Below are positions 52,454 to 60,574 of a stretch of DNA of 64,000 nucleotides, one piece after another. The DNA lies in assembly GCF_002975275.1 (NCBI RefSeq), contig NZ_PCOQ01000010.1, positions 141,528 to 205,527 of the forward strand, given 5' to 3'. Under the pieces are notes generated by a model. The model was not told the DNA's origin, did no database searches, and saw only the letters and a program-made list of their open reading frames with translations. The position numbers and the translations under genes are program-made. This DNA comes from Achromobacter sp. MYb9 (lineage in GTDB: Bacteria > Pseudomonadota > Gammaproteobacteria > Burkholderiales > Burkholderiaceae_B). Position 1 is the first letter of the stretch; each line of letters opens with the position of its first letter.

Positions 52454-54148
52454 ATGAAGTTCGAACTAAACCGGCTGGCGGCATTGCTGGCGCTGGTCGC
52501 GGCGAGTGCCGCCGCGCTGCCGGCGCACAGCGCGCCCGCGCCGTCCGAAAACGCCACCATCAACCTGATCCGCCTGCTGGTGCAGCAGGGCGTGCTTAAA
52601 CCCGATCAGGCCGACGCGCTGGTCGCGCAGGCGGAAGCCGAAGCCCGCGCCGCGCGCCAGGCCACGCCGGATCGCGGCGCGGCCGTGGCGCAGGCGGGCG
52701 ACGTGCGCGTGCCCTACATCCCGCAGACCGTGCGCGACCAGATCCGCGACGAGGTCAAGGCCGAAGTCATGGTGCAGGCCAAGGAAGAAAACTGGGCACA
52801 ACCCAACACGTTCCCGGACTGGGTGTCACGCATCACGGTGGAAGGCGACGTGCGGGTACGCGACGAATCGCGCTTCTACAACGGCGGCAACAGCAACGAA
52901 ATCACCGATTTCGCCAAGCTCAACGCCAAGGGACCGTACGACGTCAATCCCAACACCAACGGCGGCTACCCGCCGATGCTGAACACGCGTGAAGACCGCC
53001 GCAACCAGCTGCGCATCCGCGCCCGCCTGGGTGTGCGCGCCGAGATCTCGGAAGCCTGGACTGCCGGCATCCGCCTGGCCACCGGCAGCGATGACAGCCC
53101 GGTATCCACGTCCCAGACCCTGGGCGGCGGCATGGGCAAGAAGGACATCTGGCTGGACCAGGCCTACCTGACGTATCGCCCCGCCAAGTGGGCCACCGTC
53201 ACGGGCGGCCGTGTCGCCAATCCGTTCGAATCCACCGATACGCTGTTTTCCAATGACCTGAACTTTGACGGTATCGCCGCGATCTTCAAGCACCCCTTGC
53301 AGGGCCGCGACGTCACGCTCTTCGGCACACTGGGCGCGTTTGCGACGGAATACGCGAACAACGGCTGGAGTTCGTCGTCGATGAGCGAGGGCAGCACCGA
53401 AAATAAATGGCTGCTGGGCGCGCAGGTCGGCGCCGACTGGAAGATCAACAATCAGAACAGCCTGCGCGGCGCGCTGGCCTACTACCATTTCGACAACATC
53501 GCGGGCAAGCGCTCCAGCTCCTGCTCGCCGTGGGCGGGCGCCGAGAACTGCGACACCGACTGGTCGCGCCCGGCCTTCATGCAGAAGGGCAACACGCTGT
53601 TCCTGCTGCGCAACATCGCGCCCAATCCGCTCAATCCGGCCGACACGCCGCAACCGCAGTACGTGGGCCTGGCGTCCAAGTTCGACCTGCTGGACGTGAA
53701 CCTGCGCTGGGATACCCGCGTGTTCGACGGCCTGGGTCTGCGCTTGAACGGCAACTACATCCGCAACCTGGCCTACAGCAAGAGCAAGATGGCGAGCCGC
53801 TCGCAGGGCTACATCGTCAACAACTTCGGCGACAACGGCGACATCGAAAGCGGTCCGAATGCCTGGATGCTGCAAGCCACGCTCGGCCGTTCGTACGACC
53901 TGAAGGAAAAGGGCGATTGGCTGGCCTTCGTTGGCTACAAGTACATCCAACCCGATGCGCTGCCTGATGCGTTCAACGATTCGTCGTTCCACCAGGGCGG
54001 CACCAACGCGCGCGGCTACTACATCGGCGGGGGCTATGCCTTCGAGAAGAACGTCTACGGCGTCTTCCGCTGGATGAGCACCAAGGAGATCTACGGTCCG
54101 CCCTTGGCCATCGACACGATGCAGTTTGAAATCAACGCCAGGTTCTGA
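52454..54148 (+). CDS. Putative outer-membrane porin
   Basis: 564 residues. Signal peptide (ALLALVAASAAALPAHSA), a short periplasmic helical region (INLIRLLVQQGVLKPDQADA, coiled and Ala/Glu-rich), then a predicted beta-barrel (WVSRITVEGDVRVRDESRFY, LRIRARLGVRAEISEAWTAG, WATVTGGRVANPF) ending with the outer-membrane terminal aromatic (MQFEINARF). This is the 'putative porin' family found beside TonB-ExbBD genes. Two cysteines in an external loop (SSSCSPWAGAENCDTD) may pair. Possibly the receptor or channel energised by this TonB, although it lacks a plug domain. Confidence 0.85.
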   Translation: MKFELNRLAALLALVAASAAALPAHSAPAPSENATINLIRLLVQQGVLKPDQADALVAQAEAEARAARQATPDRGAAVAQAGDVRVPYIPQTVRDQIRDEVKAEVMVQAKEENWAQPNTFPDWVSRITVEGDVRVRDESRFYNGGNSNEITDFAKLNAKGPYDVNPNTNGGYPPMLNTREDRRNQLRIRARLGVRAEISEAWTAGIRLATGSDDSPVSTSQTLGGGMGKKDIWLDQAYLTYRPAKWATVTGGRVANPFESTDTLFSNDLNFDGIAAIFKHPLQGRDVTLFGTLGAFATEYANNGWSSSSMSEGSTENKWLLGAQVGADWKINNQNSLRGALAYYHFDNIAGKRSSSCSPWAGAENCDTDWSRPAFMQKGNTLFLLRNIAPNPLNPADTPQPQYVGLASKFDLLDVNLRWDTRVFDGLGLRLNGNYIRNLAYSKSKMASRSQGYIVNNFGDNGDIESGPNAWMLQATLGRSYDLKEKGDWLAFVGYKYIQPDALPDAFNDSSFHQGGTNARGYYIGGGYAFEKNVYGVFRWMSTKEIYGPPLAIDTMQFEINARF

Positions 54149-54152
54149 GGCC

Positions 54153-54851
54153 ATGGACATGCACATCGTATGGGATGAATCCCGCCATCCGGCCGCGGCG
54201 GGCCGCGGTCGGCGGTTCGCCGCCGCCGTGGCCCTATGCGCGGCCGGGCTCAGCTTGAGCGGCGGCGCGCAAGCCGAAAGCATGGAAGAGCGCCTGCGCG
54301 CCCAGTTGCGCAGCACGACGCAGCAGCTGCAGCAATTGCAAAGCGAGCAGGCGCAGGTGAACGCGGCCAAGGCGGCCGCCGAAGCCCAGCGCGACGCGGC
54401 GCAAAAAGAGCTGGAGTCGTTGCGCGCGCAATTGGCCAAGAGCCGTGGGCAGGCCGAGAAGCTGGCAGAGCAGCAGGGCGCGGTGATGGAAAGCGCCCAG
54501 GCACAAGTCGCCGCCAGCCACGCGCAACTGGGAAAGTTCAAGGGGGCCTACGACGAGCTCTTGACGCTGACCCGGGCCAAGGAGGCGGAACGCCAGACAC
54601 TGGCCCGCAACCTGGCGCAACGCGACGACGAGGTCAAGGTCTGCCTGGCCAAGAATCGCGACATGTACGAGGCCGGCAAGGAAATCCTGAACGCCTACGA
54701 GCGCATCAGCACCGGCGACATCCTGGCGCTCAAGCAGCCCTTTGCCGGCCGCGCGCGCGTCAAGTTCGAAGAGCAGGCGCAGGCGTATGGCGACAAGCTG
54801 TACGACGCGCAGGCGCCGCGCAGTCAAGCGGCTGCAACGTCCAACCCGTAG
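54153..54851 (+). CDS. Exported coiled-coil protein
   Basis: 232 residues. Signal peptide (RRFAAAVALCAAGLSLSGGA, cleavage after AQA), then about 120 residues of heptad-rich coiled coil (LRAQLRSTTQQLQQLQSEQA, KELESLRAQLAKSRGQAEKL) and a C-terminal segment with one cysteine (VKVCLAKNRDMYEAGKEILN). Starts four bases after the porin stop. Probably a periplasmic scaffold of the same complex; a matching position in the P. aeruginosa pdt cluster is held by a hypothetical gene (from memory). Confidence 0.8.
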   Translation: MDMHIVWDESRHPAAAGRGRRFAAAVALCAAGLSLSGGAQAESMEERLRAQLRSTTQQLQQLQSEQAQVNAAKAAAEAQRDAAQKELESLRAQLAKSRGQAEKLAEQQGAVMESAQAQVAASHAQLGKFKGAYDELLTLTRAKEAERQTLARNLAQRDDEVKVCLAKNRDMYEAGKEILNAYERISTGDILALKQPFAGRARVKFEEQAQAYGDKLYDAQAPRSQAAATSNP

Positions 54852-54893
54852 TCTGTCCCTGATTGCAATTGTCTTTATCCAGGAAATACCGAA

Positions 54894-55421
54894 ATGACCG
54901 AAACCAGCCTGATTCTTGACGTGAACGCTGAACGCCTGCAAACGCTGCTGCAATCCGCGGGCTACCGCGTGACCTTGTCCGAGCAGAATGGCATGGTCCA
55001 GTTGCTGAGCGCCAGCCAGGGCGTCGGCTTTGCCGCCCGCATGGGCAACCCGGCCCAGCAGGAAGGGCATTATCTGGACTACACGCTGAGCTGCGCGTTG
55101 CGCGTGCAGGGCGAACTGCCGGCCGGCCTGGCCGACCGCTGGAACGTGGAAAAGCGTTTTGCCCGCCTGTCGGTGCAAGGCGTGTTCCTGGTGCTGGAAC
55201 TGGACGTGATCGTGGCCGGGGGCGTGTCGGAGACCTATCTGCGCGCCACCACCGAGCTGTGGGATCGCCTGTTGCAGGAATTCCTGCTGTTCCTGCGCGC
55301 CAATGCGTCGGACCAAGACACTCCTGCCGACGCCCCGGCGGAGGGCGCCGCCGAAGCGCCGCAGCGCCTCGACACCGAACCCGTCAACGCCGAAACCACC
55401 GACGCGACGGCTGCCGCATAG
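54894..55421 (+). CDS. YbjN-domain protein
   Basis: 175 residues. The YbjN fold (secretion-chaperone-like alpha/beta) is visible: LNAERLQTLLQSAGYRV-like start (VNAERLQTLLQSAGYRVTLS), WNVEKRFARLSVQGVFLVLE, LDVIVAGGVSETYLRATTEL WD. The C-terminal 40 residues are an acidic Ala/Glu/Asp tail. No signal peptide, so cytoplasmic. A chaperone role for another product of this operon, perhaps the exoprotein, is plausible inference. AGGA ten bases before the ATG. Confidence 0.85.
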   Translation: MTETSLILDVNAERLQTLLQSAGYRVTLSEQNGMVQLLSASQGVGFAARMGNPAQQEGHYLDYTLSCALRVQGELPAGLADRWNVEKRFARLSVQGVFLVLELDVIVAGGVSETYLRATTELWDRLLQEFLLFLRANASDQDTPADAPAEGAAEAPQRLDTEPVNAETTDATAAA

Positions 55422-55493
55422 CGCGGCCCCGCAGCGCGCCGCCGGATGCAGGCCTGTCCGGCGGTGCACTGAAGTTCCATAGAGGTTCCCATC

Positions 55494-56552
55494 ATGACCA
55501 AGATCCTGAATTCGTCCCATCGGCTGCGCGTGACCGCGGCGGTCCTGTTGATCGCCGCATTGGCCGGCGCGGTTGCGCTGATGCGCGGCAACGATGCTCA
55601 AAGCAGCGAAAGCGCGCCCACCAAAGTGCTGGCATCCGCCGCGCCCGCCGTGGCACCCGCGCTTGCGCCTGCCGCGGTGCAGGCCAACCGGCCGCCTGCG
55701 ATCGCGACGCTGGGCGCCGTGCAGGTGGACCGCGATGAACTGCTGCGCCAACTGCAGGCCATGCCGCCGCAGGCGCGCGGGCAATTGAAGGAAAATCGTG
55801 CCGGTCTGGACCAATGGCTGCGTGCGCGCCTGGCCGAAAAGGCGTTGATCGAACAAGCCCGCGCGCAGGGCTGGCAGGACAAACCGGAAATCAAGCGCGC
55901 GTTCCAGGCGGCGCAAGAAAGGATCGTGCTGCAAAGCTATCTGGAGTCGGTCAGCCGGGCGCCGGACGACTATCCGGCCCAGGCGGACCTACAAGCCGCC
56001 TACGAGCGCGCCAAGCCGCAACTGGCGGTGCCGGCCCAGTACCGCGTCAGCCAGATCTTCCTGCCGGCCGCCCTGGGCGATGGCGACGCGGTGGCATCGG
56101 CACGCAAACAGGCCCAGGACCTGGTCAAGCGCGCGCAGGCGCCCAAGGCGGATTTCGCGGCCTTGGCGCAGAACTTCTCGCGCGACGACACCACGCGCGC
56201 GCAGGGCGGCGATATCGGCTTCCTGCCGCTGGCGCAGTTGACGCCCGAGATGCGTCCGGTGATCGAGCAGATGAAAGAGGGCGAGGTATCTGCCCCGGTG
56301 CAGTCGGCGGCGGGGTTTCACATCCTGAAGCTGTCCGCATTCCGCGCGGCCAGCGTCACGCCGTTCGATCAAGTAAAGGAAGAGCTGCGCGCCGCGCTTC
56401 GCTCGCAACGCCAGGAACTGGCCGCGCGCGCCTATCTGGAGGGCTTGTTGAATGCCGGTACCGTCAGCATCGATGGCGCGGCCCTCAATGCCGCGTTCGA
56501 ACAAACCGCGACCCTCTCGACGGCCAGCCCGGCCGTCGCCCGCGCACAGTGA
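55494..56552 (+). CDS. Periplasmic PpiC-type peptidyl-prolyl isomerase
   Basis: 352 residues. N-terminal signal anchor (VTAAVLLIAALAGAVALM), SurA/PrsA-like chaperone helices (LDQWLRARLAEKALIEQARA) and a parvulin domain (YRVSQIFLPAALGDGDAVAS, FAALAQNFSRDDTTRAQGGD, IGFLPLAQLTPEMRPVIEQM, SAAGFHILKLSAFRA). It would assist folding of secreted or outer-membrane proteins in the periplasm. A PpiC-type gene also closes the P. aeruginosa vre/pdt cluster (PA0699, from memory), which supports the synteny. GAGG eight bases upstream. Confidence 0.92.
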   Translation: MTKILNSSHRLRVTAAVLLIAALAGAVALMRGNDAQSSESAPTKVLASAAPAVAPALAPAAVQANRPPAIATLGAVQVDRDELLRQLQAMPPQARGQLKENRAGLDQWLRARLAEKALIEQARAQGWQDKPEIKRAFQAAQERIVLQSYLESVSRAPDDYPAQADLQAAYERAKPQLAVPAQYRVSQIFLPAALGDGDAVASARKQAQDLVKRAQAPKADFAALAQNFSRDDTTRAQGGDIGFLPLAQLTPEMRPVIEQMKEGEVSAPVQSAAGFHILKLSAFRAASVTPFDQVKEELRAALRSQRQELAARAYLEGLLNAGTVSIDGAALNAAFEQTATLSTASPAVARAQ

Positions 56553-56589
56553 GAAGACGGCGCCGCACACGGCGGGAGCCGTCGGGCAA

Positions 56590-56985
56590 GTGTTGGACAC
56601 CCGTCTGACGCTGGCGCTGGGCGATGCCAGTGCGCCGGCCAGCCTCCAATGCGCAGGGGCGTTGCTTCAGGCGTTGCGCCAGACCTATCCCGACGGGCTG
56701 GGCCGTTGGTTCCCGCTGGTGCCCGACCAGGGGCCGGGCCACGCCCGTGAGGGGGCGCGCGAGTCGGGGCTGGATCTGTCCGACTTGCGCGTGCTGTACC
56801 GGGCGTTGCGGGTCAGCTGGCTGGCCGAACTGGTGTTCGGCAGCCGCGAGCGGGCGCACCAGTGGCTGAGCAGCCCCAAAAGGCGTTTGCTGGGGCGGGT
56901 GCCCTTATTGCTGTGCCAGCACGGCAAACACGCCGTGGCAATCGAAGAATGGCTCATCGATATCGATGAAGGAAATGGTCCATGA
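56590..56985 (+). CDS. Antitoxin with ParS/MbcA/Xre toxin-binding domain
   Basis: About 131 residues from a GTG; the frame is open back to 56452, inside the preceding gene, so the start is uncertain. The C-terminal region ELVFGSRERAHQWLSSPKRR, LLGRVPLLLCQHGKHAVAIE, EWLIDIDEG is the DUF2384 toxin-binding domain. The usual Xre helix-turn-helix is not obvious in the N-terminal half. Its stop overlaps the toxin ATG by four bases (ATGA), the standard layout for res-xre toxin-antitoxin pairs. Confidence 0.82.
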   Translation: MLDTRLTLALGDASAPASLQCAGALLQALRQTYPDGLGRWFPLVPDQGPGHAREGARESGLDLSDLRVLYRALRVSWLAELVFGSRERAHQWLSSPKRRLLGRVPLLLCQHGKHAVAIEEWLIDIDEGNGP

Positions 56986-57479
56986 TTGCGCTTTGGCGCT
57001 TGAGCAACAGCCAGGACCTGCAACCGCGGGCCCGACCGCCGGGCCGCTGGCATGGCGCGGGCGCGCCGGTGGTGGTGCTGGACGCGAACCCGGCTGCCGC
57101 CGTCTTCGCGCGGCTGGCCTTGTCGGAGGTGGCGCATCCGCAGGCCTTGCCCAGCCACTACTTCCTGCTGGAAGTGATGGCGCCGGACCATGCCGTCAGC
57201 GACGCGACCGTGCCCCCGCATTGGGAAACGGATCTGCCTGCGACCCGGGCGGTTGGCGATGCCTGGCTGGCGCGCGGCGACACCCTGCTGCTTCGGGTGC
57301 CGTCGGCGGCGGGCGGCGTGCAATACCTGCTTAACGCTGCCCACCCGCATCTGGCGCGATGCCAGATCGTGTCGTCGGTGGCGTATCCCTACGCGCCGCA
57401 CCTGGCGGGAATTGCCGACGCGGTGCTGGAAGGAGCCGGGTGGCTGGTGGCGGCGGGCGGGGGCGGCGCGCGGGACTAG
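56982..57479 (+). CDS. RES-domain toxin
   Basis: 165 residues. RES-domain features: LWRLSNSQDLQPR with the conserved Arg, PGRWHGAGAPVVVLDANPAA, HYFLLEVMAPD and DTLLLRVPSAAGGVQYLLNA AHPHL. RES toxins (MbcT, ParT family) attack NAD+ or ADP-ribosylate targets, and are held in check by the adjacent DUF2384 antitoxin. Key R, Y and S/N positions appear present, so it is probably active. Ordinary GC content. Confidence 0.88.
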   Translation: MIALWRLSNSQDLQPRARPPGRWHGAGAPVVVLDANPAAAVFARLALSEVAHPQALPSHYFLLEVMAPDHAVSDATVPPHWETDLPATRAVGDAWLARGDTLLLRVPSAAGGVQYLLNAAHPHLARCQIVSSVAYPYAPHLAGIADAVLEGAGWLVAAGGGGARD

Positions 57480-57538
57480 AATGGGGCTCCGTCGGCTCTG
57501 GTGCCGGCGTGCAACCGTTCCCGTCAGGAGCCCGCCGT

Positions 57539-58402
57539 ATGACCGCACTCTCCGCTGCCCCCACGCCGGGCGCAGCGTTGCCCGCCTACACCGCGCAGGT
57601 GGACATCGTTTCCATCCAGTCCCAAGTCGTCTATGGCTATGTCGGCAACAACGCCGCCATGCCGGTCTTCCGCCGCGCGGGACTGCGCGCCATCGCGGTA
57701 CCCACCGTTATCTTGAGCAACACGCCGCATTACCCGACGCTGCACGGCGGCGCGGTACCGCTGGATTGGTTCGAAGGCCTGCTGAAGGGGCTGGACGAGC
57801 GCGGTGTCACCAAGGTGGCGCGTGCCGTCGTCTGCGGCTACCTGGGACAACCCGGCCAGGCGGACCTGCTGGCGCGCTGGCTACCGGCGTTGCGCGCCGC
57901 GCGTCCGGACCTGCGCGTGCACATCGATCCCGTGATGGGCGACCGCAACGATGGCCTGTACGTGGACGCGGGCCTGGTCGCGCAGTACCGCGGCCTGCTG
58001 GTGCCGCTTGCCGACGGCATGACCCCGAACCACTTCGAGCTGGAATTACTGGTCGGCCGGGCCCTGGCGTCCATCGACGACGTGGTGGCGGCCGCGCGCG
58101 AGCTGATCGCGAAGGGCCCCGAATGGATCGTCGTGACCAGCGCGGCCCCGATGGCGGCCACGCCCGGCACGTTGCAGCTGGCGGTGGTGACGCGTGATAA
58201 GGCCAGCATCGTCACCCATCCCGAAATCGCCATCCCGCCGTCGGTGCACGGCACGGGCGACGTGTTCATGGCCAGCCTGACGGCCAGGCTGCTGACCGGG
58301 CAAGACCTGCCCGACGCCGCGCGCGAGGCCGCGGGCCAGGTCACGGCGACGCTGGAACGCACGCGCGAGCTGGCGTGGGAAGAGCTGGCCGTGGAAGACT
58401 AG
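57539..58402 (+). CDS. pdxY: Pyridoxal kinase
   Basis: 287 residues, ribokinase-like. VDIVSIQSQVVYGYVGNNAA and VPTVILSNTPHYPTLHGG form the pyridoxal site. VHIDPVMGDRNDGLYV and the anion-hole segment SVHGTGDVFMASLTARLL complete the ATP site, with the catalytic Asp in GTGD. Phosphorylates pyridoxal to PLP in salvage. AGGAG eight bases before ATG 57539; the frame's earlier extension overlaps the toxin gene. Several PLP enzymes occur in this window (asdA, the large decarboxylase), though not adjacent. Confidence 0.92.
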   Translation: MTALSAAPTPGAALPAYTAQVDIVSIQSQVVYGYVGNNAAMPVFRRAGLRAIAVPTVILSNTPHYPTLHGGAVPLDWFEGLLKGLDERGVTKVARAVVCGYLGQPGQADLLARWLPALRAARPDLRVHIDPVMGDRNDGLYVDAGLVAQYRGLLVPLADGMTPNHFELELLVGRALASIDDVVAAARELIAKGPEWIVVTSAAPMAATPGTLQLAVVTRDKASIVTHPEIAIPPSVHGTGDVFMASLTARLLTGQDLPDAAREAAGQVTATLERTRELAWEELAVED

Positions 58403-58477
58403 GACCGGCGCACGGCCCCATTCAGCGCGACCCGGTCCGGGGCGGACAGGCGCCGTTCCCGGAAGGGGGCCTTCGCG

Positions 58478-58924
58478 TCAGTACGTCTTGTACGGCAGGA
58501 ACTTGCCGCTCATCACGATCTGTACGCGGTCGCCCTTGGGATCGGCTTCGCGCGACAAATCCATCTTGAAGTCGATGGCGCTCATGATGCCGTCGCCGAA
58601 CTCCTCGTTGATCAGCGCCTTGAACGTGGTGCCATACACGTTGATCAGTTCATAGAAGCGGTAGATCAGCGGATCGGTGGGCACCGACGTGGGCAGCGAC
58701 CCCTTGTAGGGCACCACCTGCAGTTGCACGACCGCGTCGGCGGGCAGGTCCAGCACGCGCGCGGCGGCCAGGGCCTGTTCCTCGGTCAGCGTCATCTGGC
58801 CCAACAACGCGGCCGTGGTCCATTCCTTGCTTTGGCCGACGGCTTCAGCGATGGCGGCCCAGCTCAGCTTCTTTTCCAGTTTGCGGGTGACGATCAGTTC
58901 GGTGACTTCAGCGCGGGACATCAT
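58478..58924 (-). CDS. cynS: Cyanate hydratase (cyanase)
   Basis: 148 residues. Converts cyanate and bicarbonate to ammonia and CO2. N-terminal helix-turn-helix-like domain (KKLSWAAIAEAVGQSKEWTT, AALLGQMTLTEEQALAAARV) and the C-terminal catalytic domain with PTDPLIYRFYELINVYGTTF (active-site Arg and Glu), INEEFGDGIMSAIDFKMDL (Ser) and GKFLPYKTY. A GTG at 58936 overlapping the transporter stop is an alternative; ATG 58924 lies 11 bases after AAGGAG. Last gene of the cyanate operon. Confidence 0.96.
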   Translation of the reverse strand: MMSRAEVTELIVTRKLEKKLSWAAIAEAVGQSKEWTTAALLGQMTLTEEQALAAARVLDLPADAVVQLQVVPYKGSLPTSVPTDPLIYRFYELINVYGTTFKALINEEFGDGIMSAIDFKMDLSREADPKGDRVQIVMSGKFLPYKTY

Positions 58925-58932
58925 GATGGGAT

Positions 58933-59727
58933 TCACTCCTTGTGGGATGCCTTGTCGACCAGGAAGTCGACGAGATGGTTGCGGATTTCGTAGTAGCGGG
59001 GTTCGTGGTGCAGGCTGGCCCGGGTGCGGTTACGCGGCAGATCCACGTTGACGGACTCGGCAATACGGGCATAGGGGCCCGCGCTCATCAGCAAGACGCG
59101 GTCCGACAGCAGGATCGCCTCGTCCACATCATGCGTGATCATGAATACGGTCTGGCGCGTTTCCTGGACGATGGCGCGCAGTTCGTCCTGGATGGTGCCG
59201 CGCGTCAGCGCGTCCAGCGCGCCGAACGGCTCGTCCAGCAACAGCATCTTGGGCTGGATCGCGAAGGCGCGGGCAATGCCCACGCGTTGCTTCATGCCGC
59301 CCGACAGTTCGCAGGGCTTCTTGCCGGCCGCTTGCGCCAGGCCAACCATGTCCAGATAGCGCAGGCTGTGCGCGCGCACCTGCTCGCGGTCATAGGCGGG
59401 CCAGCGCGACCGCACGCCGAATTCCACGTTCTGCAGCGCGGTCAGCCACGGCAGCAGGGCGTGCGCCTGGAATACGACGCCGCGTTCCAGCGACGGCCCG
59501 GCGATCTGGCGGCCGTCCATGATGACGACGCCCTCATGCGTGTCGTCGATGCCGGCCAGTACGTTCAGGATGGTTGTCTTGCCGCAGCCGGAATGGCCGA
59601 TCACGCATACGAACTGGCCTTGTTCGATGGTGAAATCGATGTTCTCGAAGACGGGCGGCTGAGGCTGCCCGTTGCGGCTCGGGTAGCGTTTTCCCAGCCC
59701 TTCGACTTGCAGGAAAGATTGGCTCAT
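58933..59727 (-). CDS. cynD: Cyanate/nitrate-type ABC transporter ATPase
   Basis: 264 residues. Walker A IGHSGCGKTTILN, Q-loop VVFQAHALLPWL, signature ELSGGMKQRVGIARAFA and Walker B KMLLLDEPFGALD followed by the H-loop TVFMITHDVDEAI. Closest to NrtD/TauB/SsuB-type importers. Its stop overlaps the region of the cynS start, showing tight coupling. Energises the permease encoded upstream. Confidence 0.93.
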   Translation of the reverse strand: MSQSFLQVEGLGKRYPSRNGQPQPPVFENIDFTIEQGQFVCVIGHSGCGKTTILNVLAGIDDTHEGVVIMDGRQIAGPSLERGVVFQAHALLPWLTALQNVEFGVRSRWPAYDREQVRAHSLRYLDMVGLAQAAGKKPCELSGGMKQRVGIARAFAIQPKMLLLDEPFGALDALTRGTIQDELRAIVQETRQTVFMITHDVDEAILLSDRVLLMSAGPYARIAESVNVDLPRNRTRASLHHEPRYYEIRNHLVDFLVDKASHKE

Positions 59728-59731
59728 GGCG

Positions 59732-60574
59732 TCATTCCCGGTAGCTGACCAGCCGGGCGGCGCGCGCCAGCAGGGTATCCAGCAGCATGCCGATCAGGCC
59801 AATGAAGAAAATGGCGCAGATGATGTTCGCGATGGACAGGTTGTTCCATTCATTCCAGACGAAGTAGCCGATGCCCGTGCCGCCGATCAGCATTTCGGCG
59901 GCCACGATCACCAGCCAAGCAATGCCCACCGATATTCGCATGCCGGTCATGATGGTGGGCGCCGCCGCGGGCAGCACCACCTGCAGCGCGGTGCGCAGGC
60001 GCGACACTTCCAGCGTGCGCGCGACGTTCAGCCAGTCCTGCCGCACCGCGCCCACGCCAAAGGCGGTATTCACCAGCATCGGCCACAACGAGCAGATGAA
60101 GATGACGAAGATGGCGGACGTGTCCGCATCCTTGATGGTGTAGAGCGCAAGCGGCATCCAGGCCAACGGCGAGATGGGCTTGAGCACCTGGATAAACGGG
60201 TCGAAGGCGCGATAGACGGTCTTGGACATGCCGATCAGGAATCCCAGCGGAACCGCCACCAGCGCCGCCAGACCGAAACCCGTCAGCACGCGGGCCACCG
60301 AATAGGCCAACTGCACGCCGATGCCCTTGTCGTTGGGGCCGCGGTCGTAGAACGGGTCTTGCAGGTGCCGCCACAGCTGCGCGCCGACGTCGGCGGGCCC
60401 GGGGAACGGCGTTTTCGAGCCGCTGGCCGCGGCGTTGCCGACCAGGGCGGCATAGGCCGGGTCCACCGTCGCGCCGCCCGTCTCGGGGCGGGTGGCAACG
60501 TGCCACAGCAGCAGGAAGGCCAGGAACAGCGCGATGGACAGGAATGCCGCCCGCCAATGTTGCACGGACCGCAT
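59732..60574 (-). CDS. cynB: Cyanate/nitrate-type ABC transporter permease
   Basis: 280 residues, about six membrane helices (FLSIALFLAFLLLWHVA, VLTGFGLAALVAVPLGFLIG, AIFVIFICSLWPMLVNTAFG, ISVGIAWLVIVAAEMLIGGT, ICAIFFIGLIGMLLDTLLA). The EAA-like coupling loop is in RTALQVVLPAAAPTIMTGMR. Its ATG overlaps the receptor stop (TGATG), and a longer frame back to 61417 is rejected. Partner of cynA and cynD. Confidence 0.92.
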   Translation of the reverse strand: MRSVQHWRAAFLSIALFLAFLLLWHVATRPETGGATVDPAYAALVGNAAASGSKTPFPGPADVGAQLWRHLQDPFYDRGPNDKGIGVQLAYSVARVLTGFGLAALVAVPLGFLIGMSKTVYRAFDPFIQVLKPISPLAWMPLALYTIKDADTSAIFVIFICSLWPMLVNTAFGVGAVRQDWLNVARTLEVSRLRTALQVVLPAAAPTIMTGMRISVGIAWLVIVAAEMLIGGTGIGYFVWNEWNNLSIANIICAIFFIGLIGMLLDTLLARAARLVSYRE

